Shown: in pieces, positions 36,301 to 44,545 of the stretch
Position numbering within the stretch: the stretch's first letter is position 1
How the letters are laid out: every line of letters begins with the position of its first letter
NCBI GenBank assembly: GCA_016715965.1
Contig: JADJXG010000001.1
Location: forward strand, 636,501-700,500
Length of the DNA stretch: 64,000 bases
Origin: Saprospiraceae bacterium
GTDB lineage: Bacteria > Bacteroidota > Bacteroidia > Chitinophagales > Saprospiraceae
Direction: 5' to 3'
Translations under genes and position numbers: made by a program
Notes under the pieces: generated by a model
What the model was told of the DNA's origin: nothing
Database searches by the model: none
Seen by the model: only the letters and a program-made list of their open reading frames with translations

Positions 36301-37397
36301 TTTAAAACAGGCTGCAAACGGACAATCTTCAAATCAATAAAAACAAGAGAATCGCAAAAAGGAGAAATCCTGGATTTGGTGCGGTGGATAAACTGCGTGC
36401 TGCTGTCAATGGAGATTGTGCCAATATTGAGTTTTCCAGGCCAGCAAATGGTGGTGTCTAAAAGTCCATCTTCAATCAATATTTCTTCAACGATTACATG
36501 GACCAGGCTGTCACATCCATAAATATTTTTATATGGTATGGTCGTTATTCCTGCTCCAAAATTTTGCGATCCAATCCTGTGAAACTGACCGGGACAAACA
36601 TAAAATGGACCCAGATCGGTGGGGGGAGAATCGTCCCCGATCAATACATCCAGGCAAACTTCATTTCCCTCATGGCAAACATTTTTTCCCTTAACACATA
36701 TTTTTCCTGTACCCGGGGAATCCCAAAGGACATCCACCTGGTTGCCATTTTCTCTAAGTATGCTACCATTTTCCACACGCCATTCGTATTCACAGGCCCC
36801 AAAAATTTCATCTATCTGATAACTTGCCGACTCTCCGGCACAGACGAGTGTCTTACCTGTAATCGGGCCACTTGTGTTTGGCACAGGTGCTCTTGTACTT
36901 CCGGCAGTAACGGTCATCGATACATTGCAAGAATTGGGTCCATTGCCATCCCATACCAGGTAATAGACGCAGCCTGGTTTAAGGGCAGTTGTGGTGGTAA
37001 ATGGCCAGGTCTGGTTGTTGAACATGTTGGTATTGCAGTTGGATACCAAATTGAAACTGCTGCAATCCATGGAGGCATAGATACCCATTTCAACTCCGTT
37101 GTTTTGGGTACAGCCGGATACTGCCACGTTGATGGAAAGATTGGGAGAACCTGCCACAAAAGCCAGCCACTGCATGCTGTGCACGACCATGGTGCAATAA
37201 CCCGGCGGCGATTGGCCTTGTACTCCATTGGTCGTTCGGGCTGAAACTCCATTTAAATCACAGACCACACATGCCCCTGAACAATCTTCTGAAAGGGGCA
37301 CAGGACTTGGACCGCAAGGGCTGTGGTTTTGAGAATTGACCTGCCCGATATAAGACACAAAAAAAAGTAGCAATCCGATCCATTTTATTTGGAGCAC
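33315..37397 (-). CDS. Giant secreted protein with type B T9SS sorting domain; start uncertain
   Basis: About 1360 residues. Signal-peptide-like IGLLLFFVSYIGQVNSQ is followed by a Cys-rich N-terminal domain (CGPSPVPLSEDCSGACVVCD) typical of Bacteroidota surface proteins, PKD-like and Ig-like modules, two Cys repeats (VCPGQF...YGCDSL, ICWPGK...FCDSL), and several SFYWKK modules. The type B sorting domain ends it (YAPNTFSPNGDGVND, LEIYDRWGAELFH, KGSLTLVR). It is probably a surface-attached adhesin. No in-frame ATG exists near the start; TTG 37403 overlaps a -7 element (TATCTTTG, 37408-37401), GTG 37397 follows it closely, and an out-of-frame ATG at 37383 would enter this frame if the T8 run at 37366-37359 lost one base. 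Confidence 0.8.
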   Translation of the reverse strand: MLQIKWIGLLLFFVSYIGQVNSQNHSPCGPSPVPLSEDCSGACVVCDLNGVSARTTNGVQGQSPPGYCTMVVHSMQWLAFVAGSPNLSINVAVSGCTQNNGVEMGIYASMDCSSFNLVSNCNTNMFNNQTWPFTTTTALKPGCVYYLVWDGNGPNSCNVSMTVTAGSTRAPVPNTSGPITGKTLVCAGESASYQIDEIFGACEYEWRVENGSILRENGNQVDVLWDSPGTGKICVKGKNVCHEGNEVCLDVLIGDDSPPTDLGPFYVCPGQFHRIGSQNFGAGITTIPYKNIYGCDSLVHVIVEEILIEDGLLDTTICWPGKLNIGTISIDSSTQFIHRTKSRISPFCDSLVFIDLKIVRLQPVLNKSSDLSCKDTLVLLFVDSTRTDFKDIKNYAWLDPAGDTIAINQNAKVLHPGEYQFVVFSRDSLDFKCPGVFSIQLNGSRKIPELVLEDSIKQCPGEWLTLDSFPIRDLQNSGATLSFHFAQPCDSSNLIPSDTILIDRDSVVFVKASNGICIDELKVPIFLIPKTVVSIPELKICKADTLWFDQININHTGPAPLGINFYSCQDSSCLISQGYWIGHSDTMIWLLPTGVPCPEWSSFAVDVLSISDPDVMIERKLLCTGTALKVKWNTDQNVNYFFQVDTAEAFLISSGFLDSVIAKKGMVNFCLLAQLEHCQIQYCDSIEIRDPPDAPAGYCFSTDSSVSFFWKKDPNFICEVFNLSGQTQAIQTSDSSYYFSGLARGEEALIRVVLRDSLCGDQSIELKCSAIDCPDRNIVQQPPRLICMGDVSDTIHLNPSLDKGPELGRWTFRGTGIRDSSSAVFDLQLAGPGIHTIQISYLEAGCIYSGQQVVVVRRNPLAKFVLDSAICQDSFLLIRFTGRKEDSTMGQWQLDGGFFRPLGKDLFEVKWDKPGKKKIRLRLPEEFCLDEQEQETEVFAPLELPEIQCYATDTSISFYWKKNPRAKNYLITQLKGPNGYQTSDTSFHISVQQPGDTAELRVRILDQGPCGEVESEAVLCSTPLCPPIRLTLDTVIRLCSKQITVLSIHPFLVDSTLPISISGPQLSGHLIHFDRMEEGIHTYHIQYKNGNCAYRDSIQLSKMGVPQINEISFVPIPCSDTDSTGIISVDEIRSGRPPYQFSLNGIPFFFANRFSNLPAGDYQISVVDSNGCKTDTMIQLIAPQKVSIDLGPDLDVLKGTLIEIRSDILGPYSRLMWTGLSPSYCDTCRILRLTAESDLILVAHISNDDGCMDEDEIRIKVRDKNIYAPNTFSPNGDGVNDGFILYGPDETARIRSLEIYDRWGAELFHAENLPLNDPKNGWNGEFNGQKIIPGVYVYTARVIFDDGSVSIFKGSLTLVR

Positions 37398-37400
37398 GAA

Positions 37401-37408
37401 CAAAGATA
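37401..37408 (-). promoter_or_regulatory. -7 element (TATCTTTG) upstream of the giant T9SS gene
   Basis: On the minus strand TATCTTTG reads from 37408 to 37401 and matches TAnnTTTG exactly. It excludes the TTG at 37403 as the start codon, because that codon lies inside the promoter. No -33 TTG is seen at the usual spacing. Confidence 0.45.
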
Positions 37409-37804
37409 AAAAAATCCGGATGGAGTGGTATGGATTTCATTCAAAATTTAACGGGTAGAAATCATCCACTGCTAGTAGATGAAAGAGCTCCGAAATCTAT
37501 GGCTGGAATGATAAAAGAATGAAATCAGGATAGTTGGAAGTAAATGCTCTGGTTTTGAACTTTGGCCTGTATCAGTTTGCATATATGAAGCGGAGGGTCC
37601 CATTCAAAATCTGTGGGGACCCTAAGAATTTCTGCGGGCCGGGTAGATAACGAGTCGGGGCAAGGTTGTCTGAAAGGATACGATCAAAATGGATCATCAA
37701 AGTTCTGGTCCCGTTGATCTCTGAATCCGAAAAAGGAATCCAAAGGTGTAATAATAAGCAGGAAATTGCCGTTCTATCCGTTTGTCATACAATCCAGTTC
37801 CTGC
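37409..37804. other. Gene-free divergent region
   Basis: About 400 bases between the divergent giant T9SS gene and porZ. I see no gene, no strong hairpin and no repeats in it; it probably contains the promoters of both genes. Confidence 0.6.
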
Positions 37805-40120
37805 ATGAAAAAAGGTCTGCTTCCCTTATCTCTTTGTTTTGTTTACTCTTTGTCTTACGCTCAGGTGGATCTGGCCATCGGTCAATGGGCCACCCATCTG
37901 CCTTTCAACTCAGGATTAAGTCTTGCGCAAAGTCCTCAGAGCATCTTTTATGCAACTGATTACGCTATCCTGCAGCTGAGAAAAGAAGACCTGAGCACTC
38001 AAAAAATAACAAGGACTGAAGGGCTTAATGGCAGTTCCATCTCGTGTATTTATTTTCATCCTGCACTGAATGTGCTGGTCATTGCATACACCGATGGTCT
38101 GATCGATTTGGTCAGCGATGCTGAGGTGCGATCCATCCCGGACATCCGCATCTTCAACAATATACCCATCATCAAAAACATCCTCAAGATTACACCCTAC
38201 AAAGGCGATGAGGTTTTTATCAACGCCGATTATGGCCTTAGCAGCCTGAATGTAAAAACCGGTCGAATTACGTTCACGTTGTTTACCCCCAATCTCAAGG
38301 TGCTGCATAGCCTCCAGCATGGTCCCTATGTTTATATGGCTACTGAAAAAGGTCTATTCCGTTTTGATACCCGAACCAACCGCCTAATCCAGGACTTTTC
38401 GGGATGGGAGCTTTTGGATGCAGCATTCGGCCTCAATGAGACTTCTGTCTATCCATCGCTTGCTCTCTACAAGAATGATCTTTACATCGCTTCTTCTGCC
38501 GATGGAATTTTTAAAATGACGGGAGATCAATTTGTTCCGGTATTTACATCCATCCAACGCGAGGTCCTCTATCTCAAATCAGGTCCTAAGCACCTCATGG
38601 CAGGAATGCATTGTGCAGCCTGTCCGAGTCAATTGGCTTTCACAGAGAATGGCATCGATTGGGAAATACGCGAGGACGATTGTACACAGCAAAATCTGGA
38701 TATCGAAGAAGAGGAAAATGGCAGAATCTGGCTCGCCGACAAGCGCTGGGGTTATCGCTTTGCGGGGGGCCCAAAAGAAGCATGCGATGCGCTTTTTGTC
38801 AACGGCCCGCTCAACAAAGAATATTATGAGATAAAAAGTCTTTCCGATGGCATCTATGTGGCAAGTGGTGGAATCGATGCAGTATTTACTTATCTATTCA
38901 GAGCAGATGGCATCTACACCTACAAAGACAGACGCTGGGACGTCATCAACCAATCCAATGTCTCCCTGTTTGCAGGCCTGGATATCAGGGACATCCTTAG
39001 GGTGGCAGAACACCCGGATCAGAACAAAATCTATTATGCCAGTTTCCAAAAAGGAATCGTGGAATACGACCGAAATACAGAAGAATACAAACTTTACAAC
39101 GATAAAAATTCTGCACTGGGTGTTGCACAAGGAGACGAGACCAGGATTCGGGTCATCGGACTGGACTTTGACCAACACGACAAAAGCCTTTGGGCCGCGG
39201 TCTATCTGGCAAGAAGACCACTTGTCTCACTGGATAATCAGGGTCAATGGAGGTCGTACGAATTGCCGGGTTTTTCCACCGAACTCGCCGAAGTCAAAGT
39301 AGATCGAAACGGATACAAATGGATAGTCCCCAGGAGAGAGCTTGGAGTGATGGTATTTGACGAAGGAGATCCCGACAATCCCAACGACAACCGCTCCATC
39401 ATCCTCAATAATTCAAACAGTAATTTGCAGACCAACAAAATTTATACCGTTGAAGTCGATCTGGACGGAGATGTGTGGGTTGGCACTGCCCAGGGTCCGG
39501 TGGTGTTCGAATGTGGGTCTTCAATTTTTGCAGGTACCTGTAAGGGTTCCAGACGGAAGGTGGACCAGGATGGGATCATCGGATTCTTGCTGGAGACCGA
39601 AGAGATTCTGAGCATGGATGTGGACGGTGGTGACCGCAAATGGTTTGGCACGCGCAATGGGGTCTATGTGCAAAATTCGGTAGGAGATTTGCAGGTGTAC
39701 AACTTCAACACCTCCAATAGCCCTTTATTGGGCAACACGATTTACGAGATCGAGGTCAACCAACAGACCGGGGAAGTTTGGATTGGCAGCGAAAACGGAA
39801 TCCAGGTGTACAGGGCAGAGGCCACAGCAGCAAAGGATGTTTTCACGGAAGAGATTACGAGTTTTCCCAATCCGGTACCGCCGGGTTATGATGGAGTGAT
39901 CGCCATCCGAGGCTTGGCGCGAGATGCCAGGGTCAAAATAACCGATGTCAGCGGCAGGCTTGTGTTTGAAACCTTTGCTACCGGAGGTCAAGCCCTTTGG
40001 GATGGCAAGGACTATTTGGGCAAACCGGTCAGCTCCGGCACCTATATCGTTTATGCCAATTCTACCAAAGATTTTGATGTCAGCGAAGGCGCGACGGGGA
40101 GGATTGTGCTGGTGAGGTAG
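37805..40120 (+). CDS. porZ: PorZ-like T9SS component (surface attachment of cargo)
   Basis: 771 residues from ATG 37805 (KGLLPLSLCFVYSLSYAQ signal peptide); an ATG 39 bases upstream would spoil the signal. The sequence IGQWATHLPFNSGLSLAQSP followed by propeller blades (GLNGSSISCIYFHP, DLDGDVWVGTAQGPVVF, DRKWFGTRNGVYV, GEVWIGSENGIQV) is the two-component-regulator-propeller architecture of PorZ. The C-terminal sandwich contains VKITDVSGRLVFE and LWDGKDYLGKPVSSGTYIV. Known PorZ (about 776 residues) is part of the attachment complex that moves A-LPS to the sortase PorU so that cargo is anchored. Its presence fits the many T9SS cargo genes here. A palindrome array follows directly. Confidence 0.8.
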   Translation: MKKGLLPLSLCFVYSLSYAQVDLAIGQWATHLPFNSGLSLAQSPQSIFYATDYAILQLRKEDLSTQKITRTEGLNGSSISCIYFHPALNVLVIAYTDGLIDLVSDAEVRSIPDIRIFNNIPIIKNILKITPYKGDEVFINADYGLSSLNVKTGRITFTLFTPNLKVLHSLQHGPYVYMATEKGLFRFDTRTNRLIQDFSGWELLDAAFGLNETSVYPSLALYKNDLYIASSADGIFKMTGDQFVPVFTSIQREVLYLKSGPKHLMAGMHCAACPSQLAFTENGIDWEIREDDCTQQNLDIEEEENGRIWLADKRWGYRFAGGPKEACDALFVNGPLNKEYYEIKSLSDGIYVASGGIDAVFTYLFRADGIYTYKDRRWDVINQSNVSLFAGLDIRDILRVAEHPDQNKIYYASFQKGIVEYDRNTEEYKLYNDKNSALGVAQGDETRIRVIGLDFDQHDKSLWAAVYLARRPLVSLDNQGQWRSYELPGFSTELAEVKVDRNGYKWIVPRRELGVMVFDEGDPDNPNDNRSIILNNSNSNLQTNKIYTVEVDLDGDVWVGTAQGPVVFECGSSIFAGTCKGSRRKVDQDGIIGFLLETEEILSMDVDGGDRKWFGTRNGVYVQNSVGDLQVYNFNTSNSPLLGNTIYEIEVNQQTGEVWIGSENGIQVYRAEATAAKDVFTEEITSFPNPVPPGYDGVIAIRGLARDARVKITDVSGRLVFETFATGGQALWDGKDYLGKPVSSGTYIVYANSTKDFDVSEGATGRIVLVR

Positions 40121-40158
40121 GGGTATGGATATGTTTGATAACTTTTTTACCGACACAT

Positions 40159-40174
40159 AGTGCCTAACGGCACT
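40159..40174. repeat. Short palindrome AGTGCC-TAAC-GGCACT
   Basis: Six-base perfect stem, four-base loop, 38 bases after the porZ stop. Same core (GCC-(T)AAC-GGC) as the palindrome at 22926-22938. No T-run follows. Confidence 0.5.
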
Positions 40175-40283
40175 AACAATAATACAGCCTTATTTCACAA
40201 AGAAACTCGGTCATTCTTTGATAAATAGTCCAGCCAACATGATTGGTGAAAACGTAGCTCATTAGATTATATTCCAAACTAAT

Positions 40284-41620
40284 CATCCCGTAGGGATGAT
40301 ATATCGGTAAAAAACAAATCCGGTAACGATGATACAAATCCCGTAGGGATGAAATATCGGTAAAAAACAAATCCGGTAACGATGATACAAATCCCGTAGG
40401 GATGATATATCGGTAAAACAAATACATACACGAATCACCATCCCGTAGGGATGTAATGGTGGTAAAAAACTACCATCCCGTAGGGATGAAATGTTGGTAA
40501 AAACAAATCCCGTAACGATGATACAAATACCGTAGGGATGCTATATCGGTAAAATAAATATACACACGAATCACCATCCCTTAGGGATGTAATGGTGGTA
40601 AAAAACTACCATCCCGTAGGGATGAAATGTTGGTAAAAACAAATCCCGCAACGATGATACAAATCCCTTAGGGATGATATATCGGTAAAACAAATACATA
40701 CACGAATCACCATCCCGTAGGGATGTAATGGTGGTAAAAAACTACCATCCCGTAGTGATGATATATCGGTAAAAACAGATCCCGCAACGATGATACAAAT
40801 CCCGTAGGGATGATATATCGGTAAAAACAGATCCCGCAACGATGATACAAATCCCGTAGGGATGATATATCGGTAAAACAAATACATACACGAATCACCA
40901 TCCCGTAGGGATGTAATGGTGGTAAAAAACTACCATCCCGTAGGGATGATATATCGGTAAAAAACAAATCCCGTAACGATGATACAAATACCGTAGGGAT
41001 GCTATATCGGTAAAATAAATATACACACGAATCACCATCCCTTAGGGATGTAATGGTGGTAAAAACAAATCCCGTAGGGATGATATATCGGTAAAAACAG
41101 ATCCCGCAACGATGATACAAATCCCGTAGGGATGATATATCGGTAAAAACAGATCCCGCAACGATGATACAAATCCCGTAGGGATGATATATCGGTAAAA
41201 AACAAATCCGGTAACGATGATACAAATCCCGTAGGGATGTAATGGTGGTAAAAAACTACCATCCCGTAGGGATGATATATCGGTAAAAAACAAATCCCGT
41301 AACGATGATACAAATCCCGTAGGGATGAAATATCGGTAAAATAAATATATACACGAATCACCATCCCGTAGGGATGAAATGTTGGTAAAAACAAATCCCG
41401 TAGGGATGATACAAATCCCGTAGGGATGATATATCGGTAAAAAACAAATCCGGTAACGATGATACAAATCCCGTAGGGATGATATATCGGTAAAATAAAT
41501 AAACACACGAATCACCATCCCGTAGGGATGTAATGGTGGTAAAAAACTACCATCCCGTAGGGATGATATATCGGTAATAAACAAATCCGGTAACGATGAC
41601 ACAAATCCCGTAGGGATGCA
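40284..41620. repeat. Array of about 30 REP-like palindromes next to an IS200-type transposase
   Basis: By hand count about 30 units contain ATCCCGTAGGGAT (or ATCCCTTAGGGAT, ATACCGTAGGGAT), a palindrome with five-base arms and a three-base centre. Between them lie decayed halves (ATCCGGTAACGATG, ATCCCGCAACGATG) and fixed connectors: ATATATCGGTAAAAA-CAAATC, GTAATGGTGGTAAAAAACTACC and AAATACATACACGAATCACC. The units come in two alternating contexts of about 30-60 bases, so the array has a higher-order pattern rather than one simple period. Long open frames on the minus strand (YRYIIPTG-type text) are by-products of the repeat and not proteins. It starts ~160 bases after porZ and ends ~130 bases before the 3' end of a Y1 transposase gene. 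Confidence 0.9.
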
Positions 41621-41750
41621 ATATTCCGTCCCTAACTGGACTTGATAGATTTCTGTGGGTACTTTTTATAACTGTATCTTGTGTATCGGGGCAAGATTTT
41701 AACATGTAAACAATGGAGAATATTAATCAAGAATAGTTCTACATACCATA

Positions 41751-42221
41751 TTAAATTTCAGAATCCAATGACTTAAATATATACCGCTCATCATATTCCA
41801 TTTCAAATTCTTTCAACAAATCAAGATATTCTTCAATAAAAGTTCGCTTCTTATGGTGCTGTTCCTGATTCTCAATATAATTTATAATGGTTTTCAAATT
41901 TGACTTGCTATAAGAAAAAGCACCAAAACCTTCCTGCCATGTAAATTTCCCATCAACAAATCCTTTCTGATTGATCCATTTTGAACTACTACCTTTTACA
42001 TCCTGCATCAAATCACTTAAGGACTGAGTAGGTCGCATTCCAAAAAGAATATGCAAATGATCCGGCATCCCATTAATTGCTAAAACTTTATGATTTTGAT
42101 TTTGAATTATTCCAGTGATGTACTTATATAATTCCTCCTTCCATGTTTTCTGTATCACCCAATTTCTATTTTGGACAGCGAAAACAGTTTGAATGTGAAT
42201 TTGAGTATAGGTGTTTGCCAT
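41751..42221 (-). CDS. tnpA: IS200/IS605-type Y1 (HUH) transposase, possibly a REP-associated (RAYT-like) enzyme
   Basis: 156 residues, the size of single-domain Y1 transposases. The HUH metal motif is in NGMPDHLHILFG (His-Leu-His, about residues 54-56), and the catalytic Tyr is probably in QEGFGAFSYSKSNLK near residue 103, where the family has YxxxQ/N. These enzymes cut and rejoin single-stranded DNA at hairpins. No associated tnpB is present. Domesticated relatives (RAYTs) act on REP palindromes; the array just downstream of the gene makes that likely here, although I cannot see classical IS200 end hairpins. Codon use is AT-rich relative to neighbours. Confidence 0.85.
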   Translation of the reverse strand: MANTYTQIHIQTVFAVQNRNWVIQKTWKEELYKYITGIIQNQNHKVLAINGMPDHLHILFGMRPTQSLSDLMQDVKGSSSKWINQKGFVDGKFTWQEGFGAFSYSKSNLKTIINYIENQEQHHKKRTFIEEYLDLLKEFEMEYDERYIFKSLDSEI

Positions 42222-42287
42222 ATTTATTATAAATTTAAATGGATAAAACTACTTATTTTAAAAAATTCATGCTTAGCTATATATTTT

Positions 42288-43229
42288 TTACAGCCCCATT
42301 TTTAAAAAATAACCTCCGCCACCTGCTCCGCAAAGTTTGTATGCAGTGTGTTCAGTCAACCAATTTGATTTCAAATGTTCGGGGATAAATTCTGGCATGT
42401 GTTGAAGTTGAAATTGAGATATAGACTTCCAAAGTGGAAAAATCTTGTCCTGCTCTCCATTCAAAAAAGTAGTAATAATTTGTTGGTTGAATGAAAGAAA
42501 ATCCGAATGGAAGGCATTTTTGAAATCGCGATTTTCCATCTTTTTTTTAAAAATTTTCACCCATAAGTGCGTATCCCTTTTTTGTCCACTATCTATTAAG
42601 GAGATTTTATAATATTTCGTTTTGAATGCAATTTCCGAAGAGATAAGAGACATTCCTTCATTGCTCAATAGAATTGGTTTTTGATGATAAATAATCAAAG
42701 GATCCAAACCAGAGCTATTGCCATGAAAATAGCCTTCCATCCCAGAGAATATCTCCCTTAACTTAGGATGTTGCTTGTGAAAAGCGTACCGATCCCAGAT
42801 TGCCGCCACCACCGATCCACTGCTTCCCAAGCCCGAAGAAGCAGGAATGTTGGAATCAAGATAGACCCCCTCCGCCAGATCTTTGCCCAATAATTCCAGG
42901 TTCAATAATTTAGAAATTTCAAAATCCTCCTTCAGGAATTCTAAAAACAAACCAAGTTGTGGATCTGCAGTGTCCTTTTTTTCCCATTTGGCGCTAAAAA
43001 GAGAATATGGCAAACCCAAAGCGGTACCACCATATAAAACGGCATATTCTCCAATCAGAAGTACTTTGGCAGGATAAATACGTGGTTTCCAAATTTGATT
43101 TTCAATCAAAGGAAATATTTTCTGCAATGATAAGGAAATGATCAATGGTAAAACCAATTTGGGCAGGAAACAATACCGAATGGAGTGAACATTAGGTCTG
43201 TATGATAGGATTCTATCCTCAATTTTCAA
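42288..43229 (-). CDS. GHMP kinase, mevalonate kinase-like
   Basis: Up to 313 residues. GHMP signatures: YPAKVLLIGEYAVLYGG near the N-terminus, the ATP-binding PASSGLGSSGSVVAAI, and C-terminal KLCGAGGGGYFL. The order and HGNSSGLDPLI are as in mevalonate kinases, which phosphorylate mevalonate in isoprenoid synthesis; other GHMP substrates remain possible. The first ~50 residues (to about KPRI) look unlike the family and the real start could be later, for instance a TTG just before IENQIW; no in-frame ATG is available there. It is divergent from the E2 gene. Confidence 0.75.
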   Translation of the reverse strand: MKIEDRILSYRPNVHSIRYCFLPKLVLPLIISLSLQKIFPLIENQIWKPRIYPAKVLLIGEYAVLYGGTALGLPYSLFSAKWEKKDTADPQLGLFLEFLKEDFEISKLLNLELLGKDLAEGVYLDSNIPASSGLGSSGSVVAAIWDRYAFHKQHPKLREIFSGMEGYFHGNSSGLDPLIIYHQKPILLSNEGMSLISSEIAFKTKYYKISLIDSGQKRDTHLWVKIFKKKMENRDFKNAFHSDFLSFNQQIITTFLNGEQDKIFPLWKSISQFQLQHMPEFIPEHLKSNWLTEHTAYKLCGAGGGGYFLKMGL

Positions 43230-43298
43230 TTTATTTAGAGTTATCTAATTTATTTTTTAATGTTATTTAATATTTATTTTAAATTAATTCTTAAAACT

Positions 43299-43306
43299 TA
43301 ACTTTG
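43299..43306 (+). promoter_or_regulatory. -7 element (TAACTTTG) for the E2 gene
   Basis: TAACTTTG matches TAnnTTTG exactly and lies 16 bases before the TTG start at 43323. The upstream region is very AT-rich; no clear -33 TTG. Confidence 0.45.
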
Positions 43307-43322
43307 CAGGAAACAATCGATT

Positions 43323-44540
43323 TTGAAAACAAGCATAGATATACTCGTGCCTTCTATTGGAGAATCTGTCACTGAGGTGACCCTATCCAGGTGGCTTGTG
43401 CCCGATGGGGCCATTGTTCAAATTGATCAGCCATTGTGCGAATTTGAGTCCGACAAGGCCACTTTTGAATTGCCCGCCGAAAAAGCCGGGAAGCTCATCC
43501 ACCAGGCCAAAGAAGGCGATGATCTCAAGGTGGGAACCCTGGTCGCTCAAATTGATCTCTCAGTTACTGAACAAAGTAATCCTGAAGCTCCGACAGTGGC
43601 AGCAAAATCTGAAAAAGAGAACAAAACAGTATTCGAATTACCGGCAGCACCTTCTGCAGCAAAAATGATGCGGGAAGAAGGTCTGAGCAAAGAGAACATT
43701 CAGGGCAGCGGAAAGGACGGCCGAATCACCAAGGGCGATGTATTGGAACATCTCCAATCCAAGACCCAAGCTCAGCCGGAAAGCTCTCCGGATTCTGGAT
43801 CCGTCGTGGAAAACCCAGCGTTTCCACAGACTGCATTCAGCCGGGGACAAAGAAGAAGCAAGATGTCCAGAATGCGCAGAACCATTTCCAAAAGGCTGGT
43901 TGCCGTCAAAAACGAAACTGCCATGCTGACCACTTTCAACGAGGTGGACATGGGAGCTGTCATCGAGTGGAGAAGCAAATACAACGAAGCGTTCCAGACA
44001 AAATACGGTATCAAGCTCGGCTTTATGTCTTTTTTTGCCAAGGCTTCTGCCATCGCATTGATGGAGATGCCTGAGGTCAATGCCCATATTGACGGTGAGG
44101 ATTTTGTTTTTCACGATTATGTGGATATATCGATGGCCATATCGACCGCCAACGGATTGGTGGTGCCGCCCATTCACAATGTAGAATCCTTATCTTTGGA
44201 TGTATTTGAGACCAAGCTTAAAATATTGGCGGAAAAAGCAAGAAACGGAAAACTCAGTTTGGAAGAAATGTCAGGTGGCACTTTCACCATCACCAACGGC
44301 GGCGTCTTTGGATCTTTGATGAGCACTCCGATTATCAATGAGCCCCAGTCAGCCATTTTGGGATTGCACGCCATCAAAGAAAGGCCTGTTGCCTTAAATG
44401 GACAGGTCGTGATCAGACCAATGATGTATCTTGCCCTGTCTTATGATCACAGGGTCATTGATGGTAGTTCTTCTGTCAAATTTCTGGTGAGAATCAAAGA
44501 ACTGATCGAAGATCCTGCCCGCTTATTTTTACAAATCTAG
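43323..44540 (+). CDS. sucB: 2-oxoglutarate dehydrogenase E2 (dihydrolipoyl succinyltransferase)
   Basis: 405 residues, TTG start (MKTSIDILVPSIGESVTE). Lipoyl domain with the lipoylated Lys45 in FESDKATFEL; E3-binding domain SAAKMMREEGLSKENIQGSGKDGR near 115-150; catalytic domain ending in ALSYDHRVIDGSSSV, with the HxxxDG motif near 377-382. The N-terminal PSIGESVTEVT is typical of the succinyl- rather than acetyl-transferase type. It works in the TCA cycle with E1 and E3, which are not in this window. A small membrane protein gene follows after five bases. Confidence 0.9.
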   Translation: MKTSIDILVPSIGESVTEVTLSRWLVPDGAIVQIDQPLCEFESDKATFELPAEKAGKLIHQAKEGDDLKVGTLVAQIDLSVTEQSNPEAPTVAAKSEKENKTVFELPAAPSAAKMMREEGLSKENIQGSGKDGRITKGDVLEHLQSKTQAQPESSPDSGSVVENPAFPQTAFSRGQRRSKMSRMRRTISKRLVAVKNETAMLTTFNEVDMGAVIEWRSKYNEAFQTKYGIKLGFMSFFAKASAIALMEMPEVNAHIDGEDFVFHDYVDISMAISTANGLVVPPIHNVESLSLDVFETKLKILAEKARNGKLSLEEMSGGTFTITNGGVFGSLMSTPIINEPQSAILGLHAIKERPVALNGQVVIRPMMYLALSYDHRVIDGSSSVKFLVRIKELIEDPARLFLQI

Positions 44541-44545
44541 AATCT

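Noticed and set aside
40173..41602. Several long open frames on the minus strand with YRYIIPTG / TDISSLRD repeats
   Set aside because: They exist in all three frames and only because the repeated units lack stop codons; they have no starts with context, signals or composition of real proteins.
40284..41620. CRISPR-like array
   Set aside because: Intervals between palindromes are themselves repeated and vary in length; there are no unique spacers and no cas genes.
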